A DNA stretch of 64,000 bases from Bacteroides fluxus YIT 12057 (lineage in GTDB: Bacteria; Bacteroidota; Bacteroidia; Bacteroidales; Bacteroidaceae). The DNA is taken from positions 62,001-126,000 of the forward strand of contig NZ_GL882606.1 in assembly GCF_000195635.1 (NCBI RefSeq), read 5' to 3'. The notes under the pieces were generated by a model that had not been told where the DNA came from, ran no database searches, and was given only the letters and a program-made list of their open reading frames with translations. Below are positions 1-8,286 of the stretch, in pieces. The position numbers were made by a program, and so were the translations under genes. Within the stretch, counting starts at the first letter, position 1; every line of letters begins with the position of its first letter.

Positions 1-131
1 CATTGTTCCGGAGTGATTTCCAAACCATTCTGGCGAAAGTTGCGAGATAGCTTACGGTTAATTGCCGCTGACACTTTGCCATTCAGTATGGCAAATATCA
101 GCCGGATATCAAAGTTGAATTGCTCTATCAT
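1..131 (-). CDS. MarR-type transcriptional regulator, N-terminal fragment
   Basis: The minus strand reads from an ATG at 131-129 to the window edge, giving about 43 residues that begin MIEQFNFDIRLIFAILNGKV. The stretch LSRNFRQNGLEITPEQ resembles the first helices of MarR-family winged-helix regulators. The gene continues left of the window, so neither the recognition helix nor the length can be checked. It is divergent from the rpsF operon and has its own -7 element at 156-163. The MarR call is an inference from a short stretch. Confidence 0.6.
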   Translation of the reverse strand, partial: MIEQFNFDIRLIFAILNGKVSAAINRKLSRNFRQNGLEITPEQ

Positions 132-155
132 GAAATTATTGTTTAAACAACTTTG

Positions 156-163
156 CAAAGATA
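156..163 (-). promoter_or_regulatory. Predicted -7 element for the MarR gene
   Basis: The minus strand reads TATCTTTG, a match to the Bacteroides TAnnTTTG -7 box, 25 bases before the ATG at 131. No clear TTTG -33 box is visible at the usual distance. Confidence 0.5.
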
Positions 164-213
164 CTTCTCTTCCATGATAAATCCTATATCGGGACATAAA
201 AAAACATTAAATG

Positions 214-244
214 TTTGTAGTTCAAAATAAAATGCCTACCTTTG
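214..244 (+). promoter_or_regulatory. Promoter of the rpsF-rpsR-rplI operon
   Basis: TTTG at 214-217, a 19-base spacer, and TACCTTTG at 237-244 fit the Bacteroides housekeeping promoter consensus (TTTG, N19-21, TAnnTTTG). Transcription would start near 251 and leave a leader of about 40 AT-rich bases before rpsF. Confidence 0.8.
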
Positions 245-290
245 CACCGCATTTTTTAAACGAATAATTTATTTATTTAATTAAACGAGT

Positions 291-635
291 ATGAATCAAT
301 ACGAAACCGTTTTCATTTTGACTCCCGTTTTGTCTGATGTTCAGATGAAGGAAGCGGTAGAGAAATTCAAAGGCATCCTTACTGCTGAAGGTGCTGAGAT
401 TGTAAATGAAGAAAACTGGGGACTGAAAAAATTGGCTTATCCTATTCAGAAAAAGTCAACCGGTTTTTATCAGCTGATTGAGTTCAATGCAGAACCTACT
501 GTCATTGAGAAACTGGAATTAAACTTCCGTCGTGACGAGCGCGTTATCCGTTTCTTGACTTTCAAGCAAGACAAGTACGCTGCTGAATATGCCGCAAAGA
601 GAAGAAGTGTTAAATCAACTAAAAAGGAGGATTAA
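291..635 (+). CDS. rpsF: 30S ribosomal protein S6
   Basis: A 114-residue S6 protein, a component of the central domain (platform) of the small subunit, where it binds 16S rRNA together with S18. The start [14 protein letters not shown] and the segment [23 protein letters not shown] are characteristic of the S6 ferredoxin-like fold, and the length is normal for Bacteroidetes. It is first in an operon with rpsR, whose start follows two bases after the stop. No ssb gene lies between rpsF and rpsR, unlike in many other phyla. Expression probably comes from the strong promoter at 214-244. Confidence 0.97.
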   Translation: MNQYETVFILTPVLSDVQMKEAVEKFKGILTAEGAEIVNEENWGLKKLAYPIQKKSTGFYQLIEFNAEPTVIEKLELNFRRDERVIRFLTFKQDKYAAEYAAKRRSVKSTKKED

Positions 636-637
636 TC

Positions 638-910
638 ATGGCACAACAAGTTCAATCAGAAATCAGATATTTAACTCCGCCCTCAGTAGATGTTAAGAAG
701 AAAAAATACTGCCGTTTCAAAAAGAGCGGTATTAAGTACATCGATTACAAAGATCCTGAATTCTTGAAGAAATTCTTGAATGAGCAAGGTAAAATCCTTC
801 CGCGTCGTATTACCGGTACTTCTTTGAAGTTCCAACGTCGTGTAGCTCAAGCTGTGAAGAGAGCACGTCACTTGGCGTTGCTGCCTTATGTAACTGACAT
901 GATGAAATAA
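638..910 (+). CDS. rpsR: 30S ribosomal protein S18
   Basis: A 90-residue S18 protein that pairs with S6 on the 30S platform. The signature [20 protein letters not shown] and the basic C-terminal region [11 protein letters not shown] are typical. It starts two bases after rpsF stops, so the two are probably translationally coupled. An AGGAGGAGG-like purine run after it serves rplI. Confidence 0.97.
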   Translation: MAQQVQSEIRYLTPPSVDVKKKKYCRFKKSGIKYIDYKDPEFLKKFLNEQGKILPRRITGTSLKFQRRVAQAVKRARHLALLPYVTDMMK

Positions 911-925
911 TAGGAGGAGGAAAGT

Positions 926-1375
926 ATGGAAATTATATTGAAAGAAGACGTTATTAACTTGGGTTATAAGAACGACATCGTAACAGTGAAATCTGGTTAT
1001 GGTCGTAACTACCTCATCCCGACTGGTAAGGCTGTCATTGCTTCACCGGCTGCAAAGAAAATGTTGGCTGAAGAGCTGAAACAGCGTGCTCACAAACTGG
1101 AGAAAATCAAGAAGGATGCTGAAGAACTGGCTGCTAAGTTGGAAGGCGTATCATTGAAGATCGCTACCAAGGTTAGCTCTACCGGTACTATCTTCGGTTC
1201 TGTCGGTAATATTCAGATTGCTGAAGAGTTGGCTAAACTGGGTCATAACATCGATCGTAAGATTATCGTTGTTAAGGATGCGGTGAAAGAAGTTGGTAGC
1301 TACAAGGCTATCGTTAAGCTGCACAAGGAAGTTTCTGTAGAAATTCCTTTCGAAGTAGTTGCTGAAGAAGCATAA
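926..1375 (+). CDS. rplI: 50S ribosomal protein L9
   Basis: A 149-residue L9 protein of the large subunit, which binds domain V of 23S rRNA near the base of the L1 stalk. The N-terminal domain [19 protein letters not shown] and GYGRNYLIP match the L9 signature. A long central helix rich in Lys and Glu (about residues 45-75) joins it to the C-terminal domain. It is preceded by an unusually strong Shine-Dalgarno-like purine run (about 912-922) for a phylum where such sites are often weak. It is last in the operon, with a terminator 25 bases downstream. Confidence 0.97.
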   Translation: MEIILKEDVINLGYKNDIVTVKSGYGRNYLIPTGKAVIASPAAKKMLAEELKQRAHKLEKIKKDAEELAAKLEGVSLKIATKVSSTGTIFGSVGNIQIAEELAKLGHNIDRKIIVVKDAVKEVGSYKAIVKLHKEVSVEIPFEVVAEEA

Positions 1376-1400
1376 AGAAACTTCATCATAATTATATTGA

Positions 1401-1428
1401 AGAGCCCGTTCTGTAAAGAACGGGCTCT
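1401..1428 (+). terminator. Rho-independent terminator of the rpsF operon
   Basis: A 12-bp perfect stem (AGAGCCCGTTCT with AGAACGGGCTCT) with a GTAA loop, followed by a T-rich stretch. It lies just after rplI. Confidence 0.85.
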
Positions 1429-1462
1429 TTGTTATATGGAGTTGTCCGCAAGGTAAATAGAG

Positions 1463-1499
1463 AAGGGACATAATCTGAAATACACAGATCATGTCCCTT
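1463..1499 (-). terminator. Terminator-like hairpin after the RRM gene
   Basis: The arms AAGGGACAT and ATGTCCCTT (1463-1471 and 1491-1499) extend inward through an ATCTG/CAGAT pairing. On the minus strand the hairpin lies just past the end of the RRM gene. The T-tract is weak. Confidence 0.6.
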
Positions 1500-1525
1500 G
1501 TTCTATCATCAACTTAGAAATCATT

Positions 1526-1771
1526 CTAGTTCTTGGGCAGTGCTTCTTTTACTACCATCTGTCGGCCTACATATTCTGCTCCGTTCAATTCTTTAATTGC
1601 GTTCAGAGCTTCTGATGTCTCCGGCATATCTACGAAAGCAAAGCCTTTTGATCTTCTTGTGTCACGGTCAACAATCAGTTTTACTGATTCTACTGTTCCA
1701 TACTCTTCCATTACTTGTCTCAAATCTGATTCCTTAACGTTATAGCTAAGGTTTCCAATGTACATGTTCAT
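1526..1771 (-). CDS. RRM-family RNA-binding protein
   Basis: An 81-residue protein that is a single RNA-recognition motif. RNP2 is visible as MYIGNLSY at residues 3-10 and RNP1 as KGFAFVDM near residues 42-49. No other domain is present. Small RRM proteins of this size are abundant in Bacteroides (the Rbp group), where some act as global RNA chaperones affecting PUL expression; that role is known for relatives and only inferred here. The gene is monocistronic, with 332 bases upstream before the next gene. The start is the only good ATG before the RNP2 motif. Confidence 0.9.
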   Translation of the reverse strand: MNMYIGNLSYNVKESDLRQVMEEYGTVESVKLIVDRDTRRSKGFAFVDMPETSEALNAIKELNGAEYVGRQMVVKEALPKN

Positions 1772-2046
1772 AAATACAAAAATAAAAAAATTAATAATTC
1801 AATAAAGGAGTCTTAGGAAGTTGTAGTCAGAAATGAAAACTCTCAATGTGATTAATCGAGTAGAAACATAATGAAAAGCTGATCGTAATAAACCTCTTAT
1901 TGTTTTGTTGGCACAAAGTAACAGCTTTAATTTGGATATTGCATTATACTTTGCTGTTTTTCTTTGAATTTATATCTCTTTTTGTGAAAGATGGCCAATA
2001 CTTAACATTTGGGTAGGAAGAGAATAGTTCTGAAGAGGGTATAAAA
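1772..2046. other. Gene-free stretch upstream of the RRM gene
   Basis: AT-rich sequence with no credible coding frame. It presumably carries the minus-strand promoter and 5' leader of the RRM gene. A weak -7-like TTACTTTG (minus strand, about 1915-1922) would give a leader of about 140 bases, and a TATTTTTG lies too close to the ATG (1777-1784). No conserved RNA is recognised. Confidence 0.4.
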
Positions 2047-2078
2047 AAAGTCTGGTGTGCTTTTGCACGTCAGACTTT
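2047..2078 (-). terminator. Terminator of the small lipoprotein gene
   Basis: A 14-bp stem with two wobble pairs closes a TTTT loop and is followed on the minus strand by a run of seven T residues. It lies 25 bases past the stop of the lipoprotein gene. Confidence 0.85.
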
Positions 2079-2103
2079 CAATTCTCTCTGTGTTGTACTG
2101 AAA

Positions 2104-2310
2104 TTATTCAGCTACAACTGCGCTATCTGCTGCTACAGTATCAGCTGCTGCTGCGGCTGCTGCTTCAGCTGCTGCTGCTTCTACAGCTGCGATTGAGTCA
2201 GCGATACGGATTGAATCTGCAGTTGCTTGTTCAGCGTTAGCTGCTTTGTTACCACAAGATGCGAAAGATACTGCTACGATAGCTACAGCCATCAAAACTA
2301 ATTTTTTCAT
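2104..2310 (-). CDS. Small alanine-rich lipoprotein
   Basis: A 68-residue protein with a type II signal peptide, MKKLVLMAVAIVAVSFASC, with the lipidated Cys at residue 19. The mature part is almost entirely Ala, Asp, Glu, Ser and Val, ending in an Ala-rich stretch likely to be helical. The start at 2310 is chosen because it begins the signal peptide; the frame is open further upstream, but that part is not signal-like and lies over the promoter. Ala-rich lipoproteins of this size occur in Bacteroides without an assigned function. It is flanked by its own promoter and terminator, so it is probably an abundant monocistronic message. Confidence 0.75.
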   Translation of the reverse strand: MKKLVLMAVAIVAVSFASCGNKAANAEQATADSIRIADSIAAVEAAAAEAAAAAAADTVAADSAVVAE

Positions 2311-2360
2311 TTTCTTTACTTTTAAAAACGTAATACAATCAATTGCTTTATTAAAACGGT

Positions 2361-2369
2361 GCAAAGGTA
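2361..2369 (-). promoter_or_regulatory. Predicted -7 element for the lipoprotein gene
   Basis: The minus strand reads TACCTTTGC, 50 bases before the chosen ATG at 2310. This supports the shorter start. A TTTG further upstream is 25 bases away, longer than the usual 19-21. Confidence 0.55.
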
Positions 2370-2468
2370 TGTACTTTTTGAATAGGTTGTTCTCCAAACC
2401 CCAACTTTTTTTATATTTTTTTTGGAGCTAGGCCTGTTTTCAATACTATTTCTATGTTTTACAACATG

Positions 2469-4142
2469 TTACTTTTCAGCAATACTGTTGTATAAGTATC
2501 TCTTGATGCTTCTTTTGGGCGTTTTCTCAAATTCTGTCGGATAAAGCTGGATTTGGCTTACTTTTTCGTAAGAGGCAACGCTGTTATTCAGATTCTTGAG
2601 ATTTTCATCCATGATGGTTTTGAGATTGTCGGGTTGATTCAAACCTAAAGAATCAAGTGACTCATAATCAGCATAAACCAAAGCTACTAACTTCTTGTTG
2701 CGTTCAATCACAAGACTTTCTAAGACGAAAGGCAGGTTATTGAGGCGTGCTTCGATTTCCTCGGGGAATATGTTCTGCCCGCTGGAACTGAGAATCATGG
2801 TTTTGCTGCGCCCGCGGATATAGAGGTTGTTGTTTTCATCCAAACTTCCTAAGTCTCCGGTTCGCAGCCATCCATCTTCCGTGAATACTTCTCTGGTAGC
2901 TTCGGGATTCTTGTAATAGCCTGTCATTACATTTTCGCCTCGTACTTGTATCTCACCGAGCTTGTCATTCGGGTTTTCTTTATAAATACGCGCTTCCATG
3001 ATATCAAGCACACGGCCGGAAGAGGTCGGCACAAATTCGTTCCAGGGAGCGTAACTGATCAGTGGAGCGCACTCGGTCATGCCATAACCGATGGTAAATG
3101 GAAATTTAATGCGATGGAAGAATTCTTCCACTTCCGAATTCATGGCAGCCCCACCTATGATTACTTCTTTGAAACGGCCACCTAGCGCATCAATGAGTTT
3201 TTTGCGTATCTGGGCATATATCTGTCCATCCAGCAAAGGGATGCTTAATGCCCATTTCATACTTTTCTTGTTGATAATGGGCTGGATTACATTCTTGTAT
3301 ATCTTTTCGATGACCAGTGGAACGGTAATAATCAGATTCGGTTTCACTTCTTCAAATGCCTTCATCAAAATCTTTGGGGAAGGAATCTTGCCTAATAATG
3401 TGACATGAGTTCCTACTGCCGTGGCAGTGAGGAAGTCGAATGCGCAACCGTATGCATGTGCCAATGGCAGGAAGGACAGTACTTTATCTCCTTTCTTTAA
3501 TAATCCGGTCCGGATGCCGAAAGTAACGTTGCCGGCCAAGTTGTTGCCGGTGAGCATCACCCCTTTGCTGAAACCTGTTGTTCCGGAAGTGTAATTCAGC
3601 AGCATGACCTTGTCATTGGAGAGGTCGGTATATAGGATGTCTTCTTTCCGGAACCCATCCGGATAGGTTTTCTCCATTTCGCTGTCAGAATGCCTTAGGA
3701 AGCGTTGGATGGTTTCTCCATCGCGCTGATACAGACAGCGGAAGTCACTCAGGGAGAATACTCCACGCAGGCCTGTCAGTCGCTCCTCTTCTAGATGCTC
3801 CCAAATGGTGTCACTGGTGAAAAGGAATACGGATTCGGAATGGTTGACGATATGATGTACGTCATTCGGGTTGAAGTCTTGTAAAATGGGAACCACGATG
3901 CCGCCATAAGTGATGGTAGCCATATAGGCAATGCACCAACGGGCATTGTTTTTGCCGATGATGGCGATTTTGTCACCGCGTCGCAACTGGCAATATTTGA
4001 AAAGCAGATGCAATCTGGCAATTTCCTGTGCTACCTGGCCATAAGTATAACTCTCGTTTTCTCCGTAATCGGTGTAGCAGGGGAGATCCCAATTCTCACG
4101 AAAACTATGTTCGTACAGTTTGATGAAATTTTCTTGTATCAT
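2469..4142 (-). CDS. AMP-dependent long-chain acyl-CoA synthetase
   Basis: A 557-residue member of the ANL (acyl-adenylate-forming) superfamily. It activates a carboxylic acid, probably a long-chain fatty acid, to acyl-AMP and then acyl-CoA. The phosphate-binding P-loop YTSGTTGFSKGV is near residues 183-195, followed by IGYGMTECAPL and the hinge motif GWLRTGDLG. The C-terminal subdomain contains GRSKTMILSSSGQNIFPEEIE, with its Lys late in the chain (KTPKRSIKRYLY). No signal peptide is seen. It is divergent from mtaB with only about 60 bases between promoters. The exact acyl substrate cannot be read from sequence. Confidence 0.9.
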   Translation of the reverse strand: MIQENFIKLYEHSFRENWDLPCYTDYGENESYTYGQVAQEIARLHLLFKYCQLRRGDKIAIIGKNNARWCIAYMATITYGGIVVPILQDFNPNDVHHIVNHSESVFLFTSDTIWEHLEEERLTGLRGVFSLSDFRCLYQRDGETIQRFLRHSDSEMEKTYPDGFRKEDILYTDLSNDKVMLLNYTSGTTGFSKGVMLTGNNLAGNVTFGIRTGLLKKGDKVLSFLPLAHAYGCAFDFLTATAVGTHVTLLGKIPSPKILMKAFEEVKPNLIITVPLVIEKIYKNVIQPIINKKSMKWALSIPLLDGQIYAQIRKKLIDALGGRFKEVIIGGAAMNSEVEEFFHRIKFPFTIGYGMTECAPLISYAPWNEFVPTSSGRVLDIMEARIYKENPNDKLGEIQVRGENVMTGYYKNPEATREVFTEDGWLRTGDLGSLDENNNLYIRGRSKTMILSSSGQNIFPEEIEARLNNLPFVLESLVIERNKKLVALVYADYESLDSLGLNQPDNLKTIMDENLKNLNNSVASYEKVSQIQLYPTEFEKTPKRSIKRYLYNSIAEK

Positions 4143-4165
4143 TGCACAAATATTAGTTGAGTGTG

Positions 4166-4173
4166 CAAAAGTA
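4166..4173 (-). promoter_or_regulatory. Predicted -7 element for the acyl-CoA synthetase gene
   Basis: TACTTTTG on the minus strand, 24 bases before the ATG at 4142. It lies back to back with the mtaB promoter. Confidence 0.6.
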
Positions 4174-4195
4174 GGAAAAATAGATTAATAATGTA

Positions 4196-4203
4196 TATCT
4201 TTG
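4196..4203 (+). promoter_or_regulatory. Predicted -7 element for mtaB
   Basis: TATCTTTG on the plus strand. Initiation near 4210 would exclude the upstream in-frame TTG at 4201 as a start and supports the ATG at 4228. Confidence 0.65.
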
Positions 4204-4227
4204 CGCGATAAATGTGTTTATAAGCTT

Positions 4228-5547
4228 ATGATAGATACCAATATATTTCAAGATAAGACAGCGGTTTATTATACGTTGGGGTGTAAGCTGAACTTTTCAG
4301 AGACCTCCACTATCGGTAAAATCTTGCGGGAAGCGGGTGTGCGTACGGCACGCAAAGGAGAAAAGGCGGATATTTGTGTGGTGAATACTTGTTCGGTGAC
4401 GGAAGTGGCAGATAAAAAATGCCGGCAGGCTATCCATCGGTTGGTTAAACAGCATCCGGGGGCATTTGTAGTCGTAACTGGCTGTTATGCGCAATTGAAA
4501 CCGGATACGGTAGCAAAGATAGAAGGGGTTGATGTGGTTTTGGGTGCTGAGCAGAAGAAGGATTTGTTGCAGTATTTAGGTAATTTGCAGAAACATGGAA
4601 CGGGTGAGGCATATACTTCGGCTTTGAAAGATATCCATTCGTTTGCTCCTTCATGTTCGCGCGGTGACCGGACAAGGTTCTTTTTGAAAGTACAGGATGG
4701 GTGTGATTATTATTGCTCTTATTGTACCATTCCTTTTGCCCGCGGACGCAGCCGTAACGGAAGTATCGCTTCGTTGGTAGAACAGGCTCGCCAGGCCGCC
4801 GCCGAGGGTGGCAGGGAGATTGTGTTGACCGGTGTCAATATCGGTGACTTCGGTAAGACTACGGGGGAGACTTTCTTCGATCTGGTAAAAGCTCTGGATG
4901 AGGTAGAGGGAATCGAACGTTATCGCATTTCCTCCATAGAACCCAACCTGCTGACAGAGGAGATTATAGAATTTGTGTCACGCTCAAAGCGCTTCATGCC
5001 CCATTTTCATATACCTTTGCAGTCGGGTAGCGACGAGGTATTGAAATTGATGCGCCGCCGTTATGATACCGCTTTGTTTGCCTCCAAGGTGAAAAAGATA
5101 AAAGAGGCGATGCCTGATTCCTTTATCGGCGTGGATGTCATTGTGGGCACCCGTGGCGAGACGGAAGAGTATTTTGAGCAGGCATACGAGTTCATTAAAG
5201 GGCTGGATGTGACGCAGCTTCATGTGTTCAGCTATTCGGAACGTCCCGGAACGCAGGCTTTAAAGATAGATCATGTGGTGAGTCCCGCCGAAAAGCATGT
5301 CCGGAGCCAGCGTTTGCTGGAACTATCAGAAGAAAAGACACGGGCTTTTTATGCCCGGCACATCGGCCAGGCAATGCCGGTATTGTTGGAGCGTTCCAAG
5401 CCGGGAACACCGATGCACGGCTTTACTCCCAATTATATTCGTGTGGAAGTTCCTCATGATGATGCTTTGGACAATCAAGTGGTAACGGTTCGTTTGGGCG
5501 ATTTCAATGAGGACGGAACCGCTCTTTCGGGAATTTATAATTCGTAA
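4228..5547 (+). CDS. mtaB: tRNA threonylcarbamoyladenosine methylthiotransferase MtaB
   Basis: A 439-residue radical-SAM methylthiotransferase that converts t6A to ms2t6A at position 37 of ANN-decoding tRNAs. The N-terminal UPF0004 domain has three cluster cysteines in TLGCKLNFSE, VVNTCSVTE and VTGCYAQL. The radical-SAM motif is CDYYCSYC within VQDGCDYYCSYCTIPFARG. A C-terminal TRAM-like region follows, ending near the stop. ATG 4228 is preferred because the promoter overlaps the longer frame. Its stop is 15 bases before the next gene, suggesting an operon with the acyltransferase and glycosyltransferase. The MtaB versus MiaB choice rests on the Bacteroides-type sequence and length. Confidence 0.9.
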   Translation: MIDTNIFQDKTAVYYTLGCKLNFSETSTIGKILREAGVRTARKGEKADICVVNTCSVTEVADKKCRQAIHRLVKQHPGAFVVVTGCYAQLKPDTVAKIEGVDVVLGAEQKKDLLQYLGNLQKHGTGEAYTSALKDIHSFAPSCSRGDRTRFFLKVQDGCDYYCSYCTIPFARGRSRNGSIASLVEQARQAAAEGGREIVLTGVNIGDFGKTTGETFFDLVKALDEVEGIERYRISSIEPNLLTEEIIEFVSRSKRFMPHFHIPLQSGSDEVLKLMRRRYDTALFASKVKKIKEAMPDSFIGVDVIVGTRGETEEYFEQAYEFIKGLDVTQLHVFSYSERPGTQALKIDHVVSPAEKHVRSQRLLELSEEKTRAFYARHIGQAMPVLLERSKPGTPMHGFTPNYIRVEVPHDDALDNQVVTVRLGDFNEDGTALSGIYNS

Positions 5548-5562
5548 TTTGTATTTGATAAA

Positions 5563-6462
5563 GTGAAATCGAGAATTCTCTATTGGTTGACCTATACAGG
5601 TATGTGGCTGTTGGCCTTACTCCCTTTCCGGGCGCTTTATATACTGTCCGATGGTCTGTATTTCTTGTTGCGTTATGTGGTATGCTATCGCAGGAAGGTT
5701 GTCCGTTGCAACCTGCAGAACGCTTTTCCGGAAAAGTCCAAAGAGGAACTGTCTGAAATAGAGCGGAAATTCTACCATTATATCTGCGACTATATGTTGG
5801 AGGAGGTCAAGATGTTGCGTATTTCTTTCAAGGAGTTGTGCCGCCGGATGGAATATGATAATAAAGAAGAATTCCTTGCCATGGTTGAAAAATATGGAGG
5901 AATTGTCTTGCTTATCCCTCATTACGCGAATTTTGAGTGGATTATAGGGATGGGGGCCATTATGGAGCCGGGAGATCTTCCGGTACAGGTATATAAGCCG
6001 CTTCGCAATAAATATTTAGATGAGATGTTTCAGCATATCCGTGCCCGTTTTGGCGGATATAATGTGCGAAAGCATGCCACGGCCCGGGAAGTGATAAAGT
6101 TGCGCCGTGAGGGCAAGCGGATAGCGGTCGGTCTGATTACGGACCAAGCTCCTAATCGTAGTGAAGCTCATTATTGGACTACCTTTCTCAATCAGGATAC
6201 TGTGTTTATGGATGGTGCCGAGCGCATAGCCAGGCTGATGGGGTTTCCGGTTTTCTATTGTGAACTTCAAAGGATAGACCGAGGATATTGCAAGGTCTTT
6301 TTCGACTTGATAACCGAGACCCCGAAACAGACGGCTGATGGAGAGATTACCGAACTTTTTGCCCGGCGTTTGGAGCAGACCATTTGTCGCGAGCCGTCTT
6401 ATTGGTTCTGGTCCCATAAACGCTGGAAATTGAAACGTGAAGATGTAGTGCGACATGGATAA
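5563..6462 (+). CDS. Lipid A biosynthesis (lauroyl/myristoyl) acyltransferase family protein
   Basis: A 299-residue LpxL/HtrB-type acyltransferase, which adds secondary acyl chains to lipid A at the inner membrane. One N-terminal membrane helix (about residues 5-28, YWLTYTGMWLLALLPF) is followed by the catalytic H-x4-E motif in LIPHYANFEW and later GLITDQAPN and WFWSHKRWK. It starts with GTG at 5563, 15 bases after mtaB. Its 3' end overlaps the following GT2 gene by 8 bases, implying coupled translation. The acyl donor and the lipid A position cannot be assigned. Confidence 0.88.
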   Translation: MKSRILYWLTYTGMWLLALLPFRALYILSDGLYFLLRYVVCYRRKVVRCNLQNAFPEKSKEELSEIERKFYHYICDYMLEEVKMLRISFKELCRRMEYDNKEEFLAMVEKYGGIVLLIPHYANFEWIIGMGAIMEPGDLPVQVYKPLRNKYLDEMFQHIRARFGGYNVRKHATAREVIKLRREGKRIAVGLITDQAPNRSEAHYWTTFLNQDTVFMDGAERIARLMGFPVFYCELQRIDRGYCKVFFDLITETPKQTADGEITELFARRLEQTICREPSYWFWSHKRWKLKREDVVRHG

Positions 6463-7471
6463 AATAGCTGTTGTCATATTGAACTGGAACGGATGTGATA
6501 TGCTTCGTTCATTTTTACCTTCCGTCGTCCGTTTCTCCGAAGCGGACGGGGCGGTGGTTTACGTGGCGGACAACGGCTCTACCGACTGTTCTGTGGAAAT
6601 GCTTCGTACTGAATTTCCTTCTGTGCGACTTATTTTATTGCAGGAAAACCATGGCTTTGCCGACGGGTACAATCTGGCTTTGAGGCAGGTTGATGCAGAA
6701 TATGTGGTGTTGCTGAACTCGGATGTTGAGGTAACGGAGCATTGGCTTGTTCCGTTGGCAGGCTATATGGATGTTCATCCGGAAGTAGCCGCTTGCCAAC
6801 CCAAAATACGGAGCTGGAGACAGAAAGAGAAGTTTGAATATGCCGGGGCTGCAGGAGGTTTTATTGATCGGTATGGGTATCCTTTTTGCCGTGGGCGGAT
6901 AATGGGAGCAGTGGAGACCGATAAAGGGCAGTACGATACGATTATATCGATTTTTTGGGCTACGGGGGCTGCTTTATTTATCCGTCTGAAAGATTTTAGG
7001 GAAGCCGGTGGGCTGGACGGTCGCTTCTTTGCCCACATGGAGGAGATTGATTTATGTTGGCGGCTTCGTGCCCGGGGCAGATTGCTGGTTTGTGTTCCAC
7101 AAAGTGTCGTCTTTCATGTGGGGGGAGCTACTTTGAAGAAAGAGAGTCCGCGTAAGACTTTTCTCAACTTTCGTAACAATCTTGTAATGCTCTATAAGAA
7201 TCTGCCGCCGGACGATTTAGCCTCTGTTATGCGTGTGCGTGCTGTCCTTGATTATGTTGCTGTCTTGAGTTTTATCCTGAAAGGACAGTTCTCCAATGCT
7301 TTGGCGGTGCTTCGCGCACGCCGTGCTTATGCCTCTCTCCGCGCTTCCTTTGTAGAGTCCCGTAAAGAGAATATGAAAAAAACATGCCTTTCCGTTATAC
7401 CCGAACGGACAAAAAACAGTATCTTGGCACAGTTTTATTTACACGGGAAGAAGTTCTTTTCCCAATTGTGA
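6455..7471 (+). CDS. GT2-family glycosyltransferase
   Basis: A 338-residue inverting GT-A glycosyltransferase of the WbbL/rhamnosyltransferase type. Nucleotide-sugar binding motifs are VVILNWNG at the N-terminus, ADNGSTDCS and the DxD-like LLNSDVEV. Later motifs are FWATGAALFIR and the catalytic-region HMEEIDLCWRL. The C-terminus is basic and partly amphipathic, suggesting peripheral membrane attachment. It overlaps the acyltransferase by 8 bases, fitting a role in making envelope glycan or lipid-linked sugar. Donor and acceptor are unknown. Confidence 0.88.
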   Translation: MDKIAVVILNWNGCDMLRSFLPSVVRFSEADGAVVYVADNGSTDCSVEMLRTEFPSVRLILLQENHGFADGYNLALRQVDAEYVVLLNSDVEVTEHWLVPLAGYMDVHPEVAACQPKIRSWRQKEKFEYAGAAGGFIDRYGYPFCRGRIMGAVETDKGQYDTIISIFWATGAALFIRLKDFREAGGLDGRFFAHMEEIDLCWRLRARGRLLVCVPQSVVFHVGGATLKKESPRKTFLNFRNNLVMLYKNLPPDDLASVMRVRAVLDYVAVLSFILKGQFSNALAVLRARRAYASLRASFVESRKENMKKTCLSVIPERTKNSILAQFYLHGKKFFSQL

Positions 7472-7517
7472 GAACCCTTGCTTATTTTTAATTGTTTATA
7501 AATAAAGGCATTGATTT

Positions 7518-8036
7518 ATGGAGAAATTAGTTAGAAAGATTGGATTAGTGGCACACGACGCCATGAAGAAAGACCTCATAGAGTGGGTGCTTTGGAACTC
7601 GGAATTGCTGATGGGGCATAAATTCTATTGTACGGGTACTACCGGAACTCTTATTCTTGAAGCATTGAAAGACAAACATCCCGATGTAGAGTGGGATTTT
7701 ACCATTCTTAAATCCGGTCCTTTGGGGGGCGACCAACAGATGGGTTCGCGCATCGTGGACGGAGAGATTGACTATCTTTTCTTTTTTACCGACCCGATGA
7801 CCCTCCAGCCGCACGATACGGATGTGAAGGCGCTGACCCGCCTTGCCGGAGTGGAGAACATCGTGTTCTGCTGTAATCGCAGTACGGCAGACCATATCAT
7901 CTCCAGCCCGTTGTTTATCGACCCGGCTTACGAACGTACCGTTCCTGATTACACCAACTATACCAAGCGGTTTGAGAACAAGCCGGTAGTTGCTGAAGCG
8001 GTGGAATCGGCGAAGAAACGGAAACGGAAGAAATAA
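7518..8036 (+). CDS. mgsA: Methylglyoxal synthase
   Basis: A 172-residue cytosolic enzyme converting dihydroxyacetone phosphate to methylglyoxal and phosphate, the entry to the methylglyoxal bypass of glycolysis. The start region KIGLVAHDAMKKDLIEW, the phosphate-binding FYCTGTTGTLI, SGPLGGDQQMGSRI and the catalytic-loop FFTDPMTLQPHDTDVKAL all match MgsA. The C-terminus carries an extra Lys/Arg-rich tail (ESAKKRKRKK) beyond the core. It is 46 bases after the GT2 gene and may be cotranscribed. Confidence 0.95.
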   Translation: MEKLVRKIGLVAHDAMKKDLIEWVLWNSELLMGHKFYCTGTTGTLILEALKDKHPDVEWDFTILKSGPLGGDQQMGSRIVDGEIDYLFFFTDPMTLQPHDTDVKALTRLAGVENIVFCCNRSTADHIISSPLFIDPAYERTVPDYTNYTKRFENKPVVAEAVESAKKRKRKK

Positions 8037-8055
8037 CCGTCTGATATAATGATAG

Positions 8056-8112
8056 AAACTGTTTTGACTTGAATGCCTTTCTTTTCGAAAAACATGAAAA
8101 TCAAGACAGTTT
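8056..8112 (+). terminator. Possible terminator after mgsA
   Basis: A 12-bp imperfect stem (8056-8067 with 8101-8112, one wobble) encloses a 33-base loop and is followed by a T-rich run. Confidence 0.45.
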
Positions 8113-8167
8113 TTGATTTTAATAGAGTTATTATTCTGTTTTTAGGCCATTCTTTCGGTAATATTCA

Positions 8168-8175
8168 TAACTTTG
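8168..8175 (+). promoter_or_regulatory. Predicted -7 element for the ECF sigma gene
   Basis: TAACTTTG with initiation expected near 8182, leaving a leader of about 100 bases. No consensus -33 box is seen. Confidence 0.45.
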
Positions 8176-8286
8176 CATTTATTATACGAGCATAAGTTAA
8201 CCTAAAAGAAAGATAAAACCCGGTAATTAACCTTAGATGGATGCAATCGATAAGGTTTAGCTTTTGTTCTCAATGAATTGGGATAT

